Notes: generated by a model from the sequence alone, not told the origin. 64,000 nt of DNA from Ectopseudomonas mendocina (GCF_016008875.1 NZ_JADTQG010000008.1:186001-250000); one strand, 5' to 3'; shown: positions 8,332 through 18,127, counted from the stretch's first letter. Program-made: numbers and translations.

Positions 8332-9624
8332 TCAGAGCTCCTTGGCCAGGCGCAGGCCGGAGAACTGCCAGCGCATGGTGGGGTAGAAGAAGTTGCGATA
8401 GGTGGGGCGAACGTGATCCTCAGGGGTGGCGCAGCTGCCGCCACGCAACACCATCTGTCCGGACATGAACTTGCCGTTGTACTCACCCAGGCTGCCGCCC
8501 AGCGGACGAAAGCCGGGGTAGGGCCGGTAGGCGCTGGCGGTCCATTCCCACACATCGCCATAGAGCTGCTGCAGGCCATCGCCGGCGCCAGCGGCTACCG
8601 GCTGCAGATGATCGTTCTCGACGAAGTTGCCCCGCAGCGGTTCGTCCTGCGCGGCAACTTCCCACTCTTCTTCGCGCGGCAGGCGCGCCTGCGCCCAGGT
8701 GGCGAAGGCCTCGGCCTCGAAGTAGCTCAGATGGCAGACCGGTGCATTCAGATCCAGCTCGCGCGGGCCGCCCAGGGCCAGCTCCAGCCAGTCGTCGCCC
8801 TCGCGTTGCCAGTACAGCGGCGCCTGCCAGCCGGCGCGCTGGATATGGTCCCAGCCATCCGCCAGCCACAGCGCCGTGCTGCGATAACCGCCATCGCGGA
8901 TGAACTCCATGTACTCGCCATTGCTCACCGGCCGGCTGGCCAGCTGAAAGGCCTCGACGAACACGCGGTGGCGCGGCCGCTCGCAGTCGAAGGCGAACTC
9001 CTCGCCGGCATGGCCGACATGGCGCAAGCCGGCGGGAAAGTTGATCCAGCGCAGCTCGCTCGCCTCGGCGCCACCCGGCTTGAGGTCGTGGCGATAGACC
9101 GGGTACAACGGGTTCTGCGCCAGGATGTGCTTGATATCCATCAGCAGCAGCTCCTGATGCTGCTGCTCATGCTCCAGCCCCAACTCCACCCGCTGCAGCA
9201 CCTCGTCATTGAGGTCGGCTCCCATGCGGTTGAGCAACTGCTCCATGGCCAGATCGACATGGCTGCGATAGGCGTACACCTCGCTTACCGTCGGCCGCGA
9301 CAACAAACCCCGCCGCGCCCGCTCGAAGGGCGTGCCGTGGGTCTTGTAGTAGGAATTGAACAGATGGTCGTAGCGCTCATCCAGCGGGCGATAACCCGGC
9401 AGGAATGGCTGCAGCACGAAGGCCTCGAAGAACCAGGTCACATGTGCCAGATGCCATTTCGGCGGGCTGACGTCCGGCATGCTCTGGATCACGTAATCCT
9501 CGGCTTCCAGCGGCTCGCAGAGGCCTTCCGTGGCAGTGCGTACCCGCTGATAACGCTGCCATAGCTGTTCGAGTTGCAATTGTGAAACGTCGATCCTGCT
9601 GGCGCGGTTCGGCATATCGCGCAT
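8332..9624 (-). CDS. egtB: Ergothioneine biosynthesis iron enzyme EgtB
   Basis: EgtB is a non-haem iron sulfoxide synthase that joins hercynine to a cysteine-type thiol with oxygen. The 430-residue protein has an N-terminal DinB-like domain and a C-terminal formylglycine-generating-enzyme-like domain. Iron ligands are visible as the His in KWHLAHVTWFFE and the HxxxH in LEHEQQHQELL. The C-terminal part carries GDVWEWTASAY and VLRGGSCATP. It forms a two-gene operon with egtD; no egtA, egtC or egtE is nearby, so the thiol donor (cysteine or gamma-glutamyl-cysteine) cannot be told. Confidence 0.92.
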   Translation of the reverse strand: MRDMPNRASRIDVSQLQLEQLWQRYQRVRTATEGLCEPLEAEDYVIQSMPDVSPPKWHLAHVTWFFEAFVLQPFLPGYRPLDERYDHLFNSYYKTHGTPFERARRGLLSRPTVSEVYAYRSHVDLAMEQLLNRMGADLNDEVLQRVELGLEHEQQHQELLLMDIKHILAQNPLYPVYRHDLKPGGAEASELRWINFPAGLRHVGHAGEEFAFDCERPRHRVFVEAFQLASRPVSNGEYMEFIRDGGYRSTALWLADGWDHIQRAGWQAPLYWQREGDDWLELALGGPRELDLNAPVCHLSYFEAEAFATWAQARLPREEEWEVAAQDEPLRGNFVENDHLQPVAAGAGDGLQQLYGDVWEWTASAYRPYPGFRPLGGSLGEYNGKFMSGQMVLRGGSCATPEDHVRPTYRNFFYPTMRWQFSGLRLAKEL

Positions 9625-9863
9625 CCTTTGCTGGCGCCGCGGAGCGCGACGGTACTTAAAGCCGACCGGGCAATAAGGGCAAAGGTTCAGGTAAAAGTGT
9701 GGCGTTTATATGGCAGAGCTAAAAGCGTCGGTTAATGGTTGGTGCGTTGGGCATCAGGACACTGGGTGGGGGCGCCATCTGTTCGGCATTGCCTGCATCG
9801 CCTCGATTCTTCAGCAGGCTGCGAAAGCAACCGGATTCACTTTGCTTTTTTTGGCGGGTTGTG

Positions 9864-9897
9864 TATACGTTACATCGAGCCTAATTTGTTACGTATA
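9864..9897. promoter_or_regulatory. Probable hipBA operator (inverted repeat)
   Basis: TATACGTTAC at 9864-9873 and GTTACGTATA at 9888-9897 form an inverted repeat with nine of ten matching positions. It ends seven bases before the hipB start. Autoregulation by a HipB dimer at such sites is known for hipBA operons; the assignment here is inferred from position and symmetry. Confidence 0.55.
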
Positions 9898-9903
9898 AAG
9901 AAC

Positions 9904-10155
9904 ATGGACTATTCCCTCATCACGCAGCGCCTTGGTGAACAGCTTCGCCAGCGCCGTCTGCATCGCGGGCTGACACAGGCCGCGCTCGCTTCCCTTGCGG
10001 GCATAACTCGGCAAAAGGTCATCGCCATCGAGAGGGGCGATTTCAGGGTGGGGATGATCGCCTATGCACGCGTGCTGGCAGCCCTCGACGCCGAGCTCGA
10101 TGTGGTGCCGGCAGCCATGCCCACGCTGGACGAAATACATGGAGTGTTCGACTGA
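9904..10155 (+). CDS. hipB: HipB-like antitoxin, XRE-family repressor
   Basis: This 83-residue protein is a short Cro/CI helix-turn-helix: GEQLRQRRLHRGLTQAALA followed by SLAGITRQKVIAIERGD. It should neutralise HipA and repress the operon. The ATG at 9904 is chosen because the HTH begins directly after it and because an inverted repeat lies just upstream. The stop codon overlaps the hipA start (TGATG), so translation is coupled. Confidence 0.88.
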   Translation: MDYSLITQRLGEQLRQRRLHRGLTQAALASLAGITRQKVIAIERGDFRVGMIAYARVLAALDAELDVVPAAMPTLDEIHGVFD

Positions 10156-11351
10156 TGACGGCGGTACTGCAGGTTGCAACGCCTGAGGGCGATAGCGGAA
10201 AGGTGCTTGCCAGTGGCACTGACTATCTGTTCCGCTACCACGAGAATGCCAAGGCGCAGGCAGCGATCAGCTTGCTCATGCCGGTACGCCTGGACGAATA
10301 CCGCCATCGGGAACTGCACCCCATTTTCCAGATGAACCTGCCGGAAGGCTACGTCCTTGAACAGCTACGCAACCGCCTGGCCAAGGTGGCCAACCTTGAC
10401 CCGATGTTGCTGTTGGCGCTGTCTGGCAGCAGTTCGCCTATCGGGCGGGTGACGGTCAGTTCGCCTGAGGTGGATGCGTTGCTGCGCAGACAGCAATTCC
10501 CCGGCGAAAAACTGGAAGAAATCCTCGCCTGGGATGGAGCAGAAGATATTTTTGCCAGCCTGGTGGATCGCTACATCCTGCGCGCCGGGATTTCGGGCGT
10601 TCAGCCCAAGGTGCTGGTGCCGGAGCATCAGGACGCGATGCCGCAACGCTTCACCTCGAAAACTTCCGAGCTGATCATCAAGAGCGGTCGAGACGAGTTT
10701 CCAGGGCTGGCGATCAACGAGTTCCTTTGCATGTCCATCGCCAAAGAGGCGGGCATTGCGGTGCCGGAATTCTACCTTTCCGACAACGCCAAGTTGTTCG
10801 TCATGCGCCGTTTCGACCGGGATAAACAACTCAACCCCATCGGCTTCGAGGACATGGCGGCCTTGATGGGGCTGGCTGCGCAGCAAAAGTACAGCAAGAG
10901 CTATTCGGCCATCGCCAAGGCCATCCGTTTGTTCTGTGCGCCCGAGCAGGTGCAAGGCTCGCTGGCACAGCTATTCGCCATCGTGACCCTGAGCTGCATC
11001 GTCGGTAACGGCGACGCCCACCTGAAGAACTTCGGGCTGCTGTATTCCAACCCGACCCAGCGCGATGCACGGCTGGCACCGGCCTACGATATCGTCAACA
11101 CCACTGCCTATATTCCAGAGGACGTTTTGGCGCTGGATCTTGTAGGCAACAAGTCGCTCTTTGCCTCGCGACAAGGGCTGCTGGATTTTGCTCAAGTCTG
11201 TGATGTGGCACGGCCAGAAGGAGTGATCCGCGAGCAGTTGCAAGCACTGGAACGAGTGCTGGCGCGCTCGACCGAGCTGGGCGAGCAGGCACCGCATGTG
11301 TTCGCGGCAATCAGGCAGTGCGCAGGGCCTTTTATGCAGAGCTTTGGTTAG
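10155..11351 (+). CDS. hipA: HipA-family Ser/Thr kinase toxin
   Basis: The product belongs to the HipA kinases; in E. coli HipA phosphorylates glutamyl-tRNA synthetase and causes growth arrest. The 398-residue protein has the N-subdomain 1 (about 1-100), the Gly-rich loop SGVQPK at 147-152, the catalytic Asp287 in GDAHLKNFGLL and the metal-binding YDIVNTTAY segment. The loop reads G-I-S-G, so the first Ser of the usual S-I/V-x-G motif, the E. coli Ser150 position by my alignment, is Gly, while the later Ser is kept. It is partnered by the upstream hipB gene. Confidence 0.9.
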   Translation: MTAVLQVATPEGDSGKVLASGTDYLFRYHENAKAQAAISLLMPVRLDEYRHRELHPIFQMNLPEGYVLEQLRNRLAKVANLDPMLLLALSGSSSPIGRVTVSSPEVDALLRRQQFPGEKLEEILAWDGAEDIFASLVDRYILRAGISGVQPKVLVPEHQDAMPQRFTSKTSELIIKSGRDEFPGLAINEFLCMSIAKEAGIAVPEFYLSDNAKLFVMRRFDRDKQLNPIGFEDMAALMGLAAQQKYSKSYSAIAKAIRLFCAPEQVQGSLAQLFAIVTLSCIVGNGDAHLKNFGLLYSNPTQRDARLAPAYDIVNTTAYIPEDVLALDLVGNKSLFASRQGLLDFAQVCDVARPEGVIREQLQALERVLARSTELGEQAPHVFAAIRQCAGPFMQSFG

Positions 11352-11575
11352 TGAAGGCAGATTTGAGGTCGCAGTGCAGGGAGGAACGATGGACAGACCA
11401 AGCTTCTCAGCGGTAAATCGTGGTCTGTCCCTGATTGTTTCTTGGTAGTGAAATGCCAGAGCTGTTGTTAATGCTGCGTTTTGGGTTTGACCACCACTCA
11501 TACACTCGCCTTAATGTGCATATTGTTCCGAAAAATCATAGGGAACAGACCATGATTTCTATTGATTTCTGCATC
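11352..11575. other. Intergenic region downstream of hipA
   Basis: These 224 bases separate hipA from the convergent NERD gene. I see no convincing gene, repeat or T-tract terminator. The stretch is noticeably less GC-rich than the surrounding housekeeping DNA, which fits an accessory segment. Confidence 0.5.
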
Positions 11576-12346
11576 TCAAGTAGTCTGTATGACTCGGCAC
11601 TTGGGAAACATTGAGCATCCCCAAAACTGCTCCCCCGCTTTCGGCCCTGTCTTCACCGTGCGAATCAGCAGAGCGCTTCCGCATTTCGGGCATTGCCGCT
11701 CGGCTGTCGTATCACTCCGGCGCTTGAGGTTTTGCACGTGCTCGCGATGGGTGGCGAGGATCGGTGCGCGGCGGCCGGTTTGCAAGGTGTGCAGCATGGC
11801 GTCGACTTCAGCCTCGCTGAATAGCGGCTGTTGGAATGACTGGATATAGCGGATAAAGCCAATGCCCTGGGTCACGTTGGCCGGCACTTCGGTTTTGAAT
11901 GTGCTGCCGCCGACAAAGGTGATGACCGAGTGCAGGTGCTCGGGATCAACGCCGAGAGTGGCTTCCAGGGCTTTGAGGTGTTTGTAGTTCTGCCGCAGTG
12001 GGTTCTGAAATTTGATGCTGCGTTTGGGAAACTTCTGCGTCCACTGCGCTTGCTTCTCGCCACCGAAGATCCAGCCACTCATGTTCTTCGTTTCCAGCAC
12101 GAAGATGCCGTAGGGCGAGAGGAAAACGTGGTCGATCTGCGTGGTGCCGTCCGGCGTGTTCAGGGTGACGTTGTGCAGGCGGCGGTAGGTCTGCTTGTCC
12201 AGCTGCCAGTGGGCGAACAGGCGCACCAGCAGTTCACCGATCTGCCCCTTGGCCCAGGGCGATTTGAGTAGGCCTATCAGCAGGACTGCTGGGATAAACC
12301 AGGCCAGCATGCCCCAGACCTGAGCGACTATCGGGCTGTAATCCAT
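11576..12346 (-). CDS. NERD-domain protein with topoisomerase-type zinc ribbon
   Basis: The 256-residue protein has one N-terminal membrane helix (about 10-28) and a NERD nuclease-related domain with candidate active-site residues Asp72 (TQIDHVF) and Glu85-x-Lys87 (LETKN). A C-terminal four-Cys zinc ribbon of the topoisomerase I type begins at CPKCGSALL near residue 219. NERD proteins are predicted nucleases with no established substrate. Its upstream region carries the motif TGAGCCGATAATG (12424-12436), which is also found upstream of the neighbouring fic gene. Confidence 0.85.
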   Translation of the reverse strand: MDYSPIVAQVWGMLAWFIPAVLLIGLLKSPWAKGQIGELLVRLFAHWQLDKQTYRRLHNVTLNTPDGTTQIDHVFLSPYGIFVLETKNMSGWIFGGEKQAQWTQKFPKRSIKFQNPLRQNYKHLKALEATLGVDPEHLHSVITFVGGSTFKTEVPANVTQGIGFIRYIQSFQQPLFSEAEVDAMLHTLQTGRRAPILATHREHVQNLKRRSDTTAERQCPKCGSALLIRTVKTGPKAGEQFWGCSMFPKCRVIQTT

Positions 12347-12374
12347 TTTCTTCCTTGAGCAGCTGCTTGGTGGG

Positions 12375-12391
12375 CGCCCGCGTAGCGGGCG
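12375..12391. repeat. Perfect 7-bp hairpin between fic and the NERD gene
   Basis: CGCCCGC and GCGGGCG flank a GTA loop. There is no T-tract on either side, so a terminator call is weak; it lies in the NERD gene 5' region. Confidence 0.5.
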
Positions 12392-12423
12392 AGCAGGGGT
12401 GCCGAAATCCAGTTGCCTGGCAC

Positions 12424-12520
12424 TGAGCCGATAATGGCCAATTGCTTTCGAGTGCTCAAGGGGATCGCGACCATAGTCCTATGGCGCGATGACGCACCTG
12501 AGGCTGACTTGGTCGGCTCA
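12424..12520. promoter_or_regulatory. Fic-operator-like half sites upstream of the NERD gene
   Basis: TGAGCCGATAATG at 12424-12436 is identical over 13 bases to 13698-13710 in front of fic. A facing TCGGCTCA half site lies at 12513-12520. The first site is 78 bases before the NERD start, which would suit a shared regulator. Confidence 0.5.
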
Positions 12521-12525
12521 GGTGC

Positions 12526-13647
12526 TCAGCGTGCTATCTGGTAACGAGTGCTGCGCCCGCCACCGGGCAGTCGTTCGATGCAGCCCTTTTCCAGCAAATC
12601 GCTCAGATGACGGGTGGCGGTGGCTTTGGATACCTTAGCCACGGCTTGGTACTGCGCCGCGCTGATACCGTTCTCGAAACCCTTTTCGCCGCCATCGAGC
12701 AGGCGATTCAGCACTTTTATCTGCTCGGTCGATAGGGTTTGGCTGCGGTGTGCCTGCCAGAAGCGCGCCTTGACCAGCACGCGGTCGATACGAGCAAGGG
12801 CCTGCTCCAGGCTGTTGAGTAAGGTTGCGAGAAACCACTGCAGCCAGTTGGTGATATCCAGCGTGCCTTTCTGACTGGCGTCGAGGATGCGGTAGTAACC
12901 GGCGCGGTCCTCGAGGATGCTCGCGGACATCGCGTAAAAGCGGATGGCCTGCTGTTCGCCCTGAGCCAGTGCCAGGTCAGTGATGGCGCGGGTAAGGCGA
13001 CCGTTGCCATCATCGAAGGGGTGCAGGGTCACGAACCAAAAATGCGCAATGCCGGCCCGCAGAAAGGGATCGAGACCGGCATCGCTGCGGCTGCTCTCAA
13101 ACCAAGCGAGAAAGTCCGTCAGTTGCGCTTCCAGCCCTGCGCGGGGAGGGGCTTCGAAATGTACGGTCGGTTGATTGATGCGACTGGAAACCACCTGCAT
13201 CAGCTCTTCGCCGCGCAATTTGCCGATGTGTAGCGGTCGAGCCAGCAGTTGGCCATCGGTGGGGAATAGCCATCGGTGCCAGGTGAACAGTCGTTGTTCA
13301 TCTAGCGGTTGTTGATGTGCGTGGGTGCCATCGAGCAGCAGGTTTGCCAGGCCTTCGGAGCGGGACGTTGTGCGGTCTTCTTCGCTCAGCCCCAAGCGCC
13401 GCGCCAGTGATGAGCGCACCGAACCGACATTCAACTGCTCACCCTCAATGGCAGAAGAGGTGACGATGTTCTGTAGCATGGCATCCAGGCTGCTCTGCAC
13501 TTCGGTGTCACTGCCCACTGCGCCGAGCATGCCCAACAAACGCCCTTGAGCCTGACTGCAAGCGCGCAGTAGCGGTGCCAGCGCTTCGGCTTGCCAACTG
13601 AACTGTGGCCAGTCGGGCTGCTGCCAGATCCAGAGTGCGTCGTTCAT
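12526..13647 (-). CDS. Class II Fic protein with C-terminal winged-helix domain
   Basis: Fic proteins usually transfer AMP from ATP to target hydroxyls. This 373-residue protein has the full active motif HPFDDGNGRLTR at 209-220, with catalytic His209. It also has an N-terminal inhibitory helix matching the S/TxxxE-G/N motif (SSAIEG, 64-69), which makes it a class II Fic that should be autoinhibited. The C-terminal part (about 300-373) looks like a winged helix (YQAVAKVSKATATRHLSDLLEKGCIERL) and may bind DNA. Two palindromes lie just upstream, consistent with autoregulation. Confidence 0.9.
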   Translation of the reverse strand: MNDALWIWQQPDWPQFSWQAEALAPLLRACSQAQGRLLGMLGAVGSDTEVQSSLDAMLQNIVTSSAIEGEQLNVGSVRSSLARRLGLSEEDRTTSRSEGLANLLLDGTHAHQQPLDEQRLFTWHRWLFPTDGQLLARPLHIGKLRGEELMQVVSSRINQPTVHFEAPPRAGLEAQLTDFLAWFESSRSDAGLDPFLRAGIAHFWFVTLHPFDDGNGRLTRAITDLALAQGEQQAIRFYAMSASILEDRAGYYRILDASQKGTLDITNWLQWFLATLLNSLEQALARIDRVLVKARFWQAHRSQTLSTEQIKVLNRLLDGGEKGFENGISAAQYQAVAKVSKATATRHLSDLLEKGCIERLPGGGRSTRYQIAR

Positions 13648-13663
13648 AAGGGAGACTCATCTA

Positions 13664-13726
13664 TGAGCCGAATCGAGAGCCTATTCGGCTCACAAGTTGA
13701 GCCGATAATGCCGACTATTCGGCTCA
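13664..13726. promoter_or_regulatory. Paired palindromic operator upstream of fic
   Basis: TGAGCCGAAT (13664-13673) faces ATTCGGCTCA (13683-13692), and TGAGCCGATA (13698-13707) faces ATTCGGCTCA (13717-13726). The two inverted repeats share the half site TGAGCCGA and stand about 34 bases apart, centre to centre, or roughly three helical turns. They lie 17-79 bases before the fic start codon. Confidence 0.7.
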
Positions 13727-13834
13727 GTGTCCAACCAGTGCGAGTCAATACCAGCGAGTCGACTCGCGATTCTGCTGCTGAGTGTGGACAAAATGTGGCG
13801 TTTACTGGAGGAGGTGGCTTGTAACCAGATACAC

Positions 13835-13858
13835 AAAAGCCGCGCAGTGCGCGGCTTT
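13835..13858 (-). terminator. Intrinsic terminator after tRNA-Ile2
   Basis: On the minus strand a GC-rich stem (AAAGCCGCGC / GCGCGGCTTT around a three-base loop) is followed by TTTT. It sits directly after the tRNA CCA end. Confidence 0.75.
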
Positions 13859-13863
13859 GAAGG

Positions 13864-13940
13864 TGGTGGGCCCAGCAGGACTTGAACCTGCGACCAATCG
13901 ATTATGAGTCGAGTGCTCTAACCAACTGAGCTATAGGCCC
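13864..13940 (-). tRNA. tRNA-Ile2 (CAU anticodon, lysidine-modified)
   Basis: The 77-nt minus-strand sequence starts GGGCCTATAGCTCAG and ends GGGCCCACCA, with the CCA encoded. The anticodon is CAT in ACTCATAA. The anticodon arm and TTGGTCGC variable region match bacterial tRNA-Ile2 rather than elongator tRNA-Met. C4-G69 and C5-G68 pairs, known determinants for TilS, are present. TilS would convert C34 to lysidine so that the tRNA reads AUA. Confidence 0.9.
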
Positions 13941-14051
13941 CCAGAAGGCCGGCGGATTATACCGGTGCGTTATCGCCAGCGCCAACCGCTTGACCAGGCG
14001 GGAGAAATTTCCGCGTAACGATGCAATGTCAGGGTGTCGAGGCTAGAAAGC

Positions 14052-14079
14052 AAAACCCCCGGCCTGGGCCGGGGGTTCT
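14052..14079 (-). terminator. Intrinsic terminator after rpoD
   Basis: On the minus strand AACCCCCGGCCCAGGCCGGGGGTTTTG forms a stem of about eight GC-rich pairs followed by TTTT, five bases after the rpoD stop codon. Confidence 0.85.
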
Positions 14080-14083
14080 GGTA

Positions 14084-15931
<1,848 letters not shown>

Positions 15932-15998
15932 AACACCCTATCCACTGAAGGTCTTGGCGGGCTGAAAACAAGCCGAGGATTATACCTCGGTTTTGGCT

Positions 15999-18002
15999 CT
16001 AGGCGCCAGTTGGGGACTTGCTGCTCGGTGAGGAAGTGAGGCTGTAGTGCTCTCTGAGCAATGTCTTTTCCTCGTCTGTGAGCTCGCTGGGGCTTTTATG
16101 AATGATGCTGCGGAGCGCCTTTTCACGCCGCCTCTGCGATTGACTATTTGCAAGTGTAGTAATGGTGTCGAAAAACTGCTGTTCAAGGTTGTCGCCCTGA
16201 ATCAGCCATTCCTTTTCTGCCAGTGCCCTTAGCAGGCGACCTTGCTCGGTGCCGTGCCAGCGGGCGATCAGTTGCAGCGAGCGCAGGTTGGGCGCCTTCT
16301 GCAGAGCGCCGACCAGCGCTACGAGAAGTTGCGCGTAGGTGTCCTCTTCGTCGGCGAAATGGCTGACATCCTCGACCTTTTGCGCCAGCTGCGGATGGTG
16401 CAGCAGGGTGCGCAGGGCGATCAGATGTGGTGATTCGACGCTCACCGCGGTACGCGGGGCACGTGGCGCAAAATCGCCCTTTCCCTTCTTGTTCCACTTG
16501 CCGCCGCCGTCTTTCTTCCAGCTGCCTTTGCCGCCTTCGTTGTTGCGCTCGTAATGTTGCTGCTGGGGTGGGGAGGGCTGCTCGTAGCCGCCGACGTCCG
16601 GCAGGTTGTCGTAGTAGCCGCTATCAGGAATGTCGCCGTAATCCGGGTAGTCGCTGCTGGGCGCCTGGCTGGGCGTGCTTGGCGAATGGCTGCGTGGGGC
16701 GCTGGCGACCTGGCTCATGGCTTCGCCGGAAAGACCGGTGATCTCGCTCAGACGCTGGCGCATCAGGGCGCGCAGGTTGTTGCCGGGAATCTTGTCGATC
16801 AACGGCGCGGCCAGGGTCACCAGATGCGCCTTGCCTTCCAGCGAGCGCGGGTCGGCTTCTTCGCACAGTTGCTGGAAGAAGTAGTCGGCCAGTGGCTGGG
16901 CATGCTGGTTGATGCGCGCGCGGAAGGCGTCGGTGCCTTCGGCGCGTACCAGGGTGTCCGGGTCTTCGCCGTCGGGCAGAAACAGAAAGCGTGCGCGGCG
17001 GCCATCCTGCAGGCTCGACAGTGTTGATTCCAGGGCGCGCCAGGCGGCGTTGCGTCCGGCGGCGTCACCGTCGAAGCAGAACAGCACGCTGGGCACGATG
17101 CGGAACAGGCGCTTGAGGTGCTCCTCGCTGGTGGCCGTGCCCAGGGTCGCCACGGCATTGCGCAGGCCCTGCTGAGCGAGGGCGATGACGTCCATGTAGC
17201 CTTCGACCACCATGATCTCGTCAAGGTCGCGGTTGTGCTTGCGCGCCTCGTACAGGCCGTAGAGTTCCTGGCCCTTGTGGAACACCGGGGTTTCCGGTGA
17301 GTTCAGGTACTTGGGCTTGTCGTCGCCCAGCACGCGGCCGCCAAAGGCGATCACCCGGCCGCGACTGTCGCGGATGGGGAACATGATGCGGTCGCGGAAA
17401 CGATCATAGCGCCTGCCGTTCTCGGCGTTCTCGATCAGCAGGCCGGCGTCGATCATGACTTTCTGCTGCAGGGCGTCGGCGCCCAGATGCTTGAGCAGGT
17501 TGTCCCAGCCGGGCGGCGCGAAGCCGATGCCGAAGTCACGGGCGATCTCGCCGGTCAGGCCGCGGCCCTTGAGATAGTCCACGGCGTACTTGCGCTGTGG
17601 ATGGCTTTTCAGGGCCTGGCGATAGTGCTCGGAAGCGGCATTGAGCAGCGGATAGAGCGGCGAGTCGACCGGCTGCCTGGGTTTGTGTCCGCGGCCGCTT
17701 TCCTCGCGCGGCACGTCCATGCCGGCGCGCTTGGCCAGTTCCTCGATCGCCTGGGGGAACTCCAGTTGATCGTGGTCCATGACGAAGCCGAGGGCATTGC
17801 CGCCGGCGCCGCAGCCGAAGCAGTAGTAGAACTGCTTGTCCGGGCTGACGGTGAAGGAGGGGGTCTTTTCCTTGTGGAAAGGACAGCAGGCGCTGTAGTT
17901 CTTGCCGGTCTTCTTCAGCTGGATGCGCGAACTCACCACATCGACGATGTCGGTGCGGTTGAGCAGGTCATCGATGAAGGATTGCGGGATCAGGCCGGCC
18001 AT
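15999..18002 (-). CDS. dnaG: DNA primase DnaG
   Basis: The enzyme synthesises RNA primers for lagging-strand replication. The 667-residue protein has the CHC2 zinc ribbon with Cys40, His43, Cys61 and Cys64. The TOPRIM catalytic core includes the acidic motif VVEGYMD, and the C-terminal part that binds DnaB helicase follows. A low-complexity linker rich in Pro, Tyr, Gly and Lys lies at about 430-520. The gene lies between rpsU and rpoD in the standard order. Confidence 0.97.
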   Translation of the reverse strand: MAGLIPQSFIDDLLNRTDIVDVVSSRIQLKKTGKNYSACCPFHKEKTPSFTVSPDKQFYYCFGCGAGGNALGFVMDHDQLEFPQAIEELAKRAGMDVPREESGRGHKPRQPVDSPLYPLLNAASEHYRQALKSHPQRKYAVDYLKGRGLTGEIARDFGIGFAPPGWDNLLKHLGADALQQKVMIDAGLLIENAENGRRYDRFRDRIMFPIRDSRGRVIAFGGRVLGDDKPKYLNSPETPVFHKGQELYGLYEARKHNRDLDEIMVVEGYMDVIALAQQGLRNAVATLGTATSEEHLKRLFRIVPSVLFCFDGDAAGRNAAWRALESTLSSLQDGRRARFLFLPDGEDPDTLVRAEGTDAFRARINQHAQPLADYFFQQLCEEADPRSLEGKAHLVTLAAPLIDKIPGNNLRALMRQRLSEITGLSGEAMSQVASAPRSHSPSTPSQAPSSDYPDYGDIPDSGYYDNLPDVGGYEQPSPPQQQHYERNNEGGKGSWKKDGGGKWNKKGKGDFAPRAPRTAVSVESPHLIALRTLLHHPQLAQKVEDVSHFADEEDTYAQLLVALVGALQKAPNLRSLQLIARWHGTEQGRLLRALAEKEWLIQGDNLEQQFFDTITTLANSQSQRRREKALRSIIHKSPSELTDEEKTLLREHYSLTSSPSSKSPTGA

Positions 18003-18058
18003 AGACGCTCAGCATACTGCCCGGCGCAGGCGCTGGACAACGGATGGGTAGAAAAGCA

Positions 18059-18127
18059 AAAACTCCGCTCACTCGCTAAGCGCGAGGCGGAGTTTTCAAA
18101 TGCAATGCCCGGTATGAACCGGGCATT
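18059..18127 (-). terminator. Two hairpins between rpsU and dnaG
   Basis: A perfect 10-bp stem (AATGCCCGGT / ACCGGGCATT, 18104-18127) is followed on the minus strand by a second stem (AAAACTCCGC / GCGGAGTTTT, 18059-18096) with a T-run. An internal terminator between rpsU and dnaG is established in E. coli and lets S21 be made in excess over primase; this pair likely does the same. Confidence 0.75.

Noticed and set aside
9710..9898. 62-residue open frame upstream of hipB
   Set aside because: No ribosome site, mixed composition and overlap with the hipB operator region; no recognisable family. A second frame from 9739 runs into hipB but its N-terminal part looks non-coding.
10155..11351. HipA as a truncated pseudogene
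   Set aside because: It is shorter than E. coli HipA, but all kinase motifs and the C-terminal segment are intact and no frameshift is present.
13864..13940. tRNA-Ile2 as an integration site for the hipBA-NERD-fic block
   Set aside because: I found no copy of the tRNA 3' end elsewhere in the block and no integrase gene, so an att-site claim is not supported.
13864..13940. Reading the CAT-anticodon tRNA as elongator tRNA-Met
   Set aside because: The anticodon arm, variable region and C4-G69/C5-G68 pairs fit tRNA-Ile2 better.
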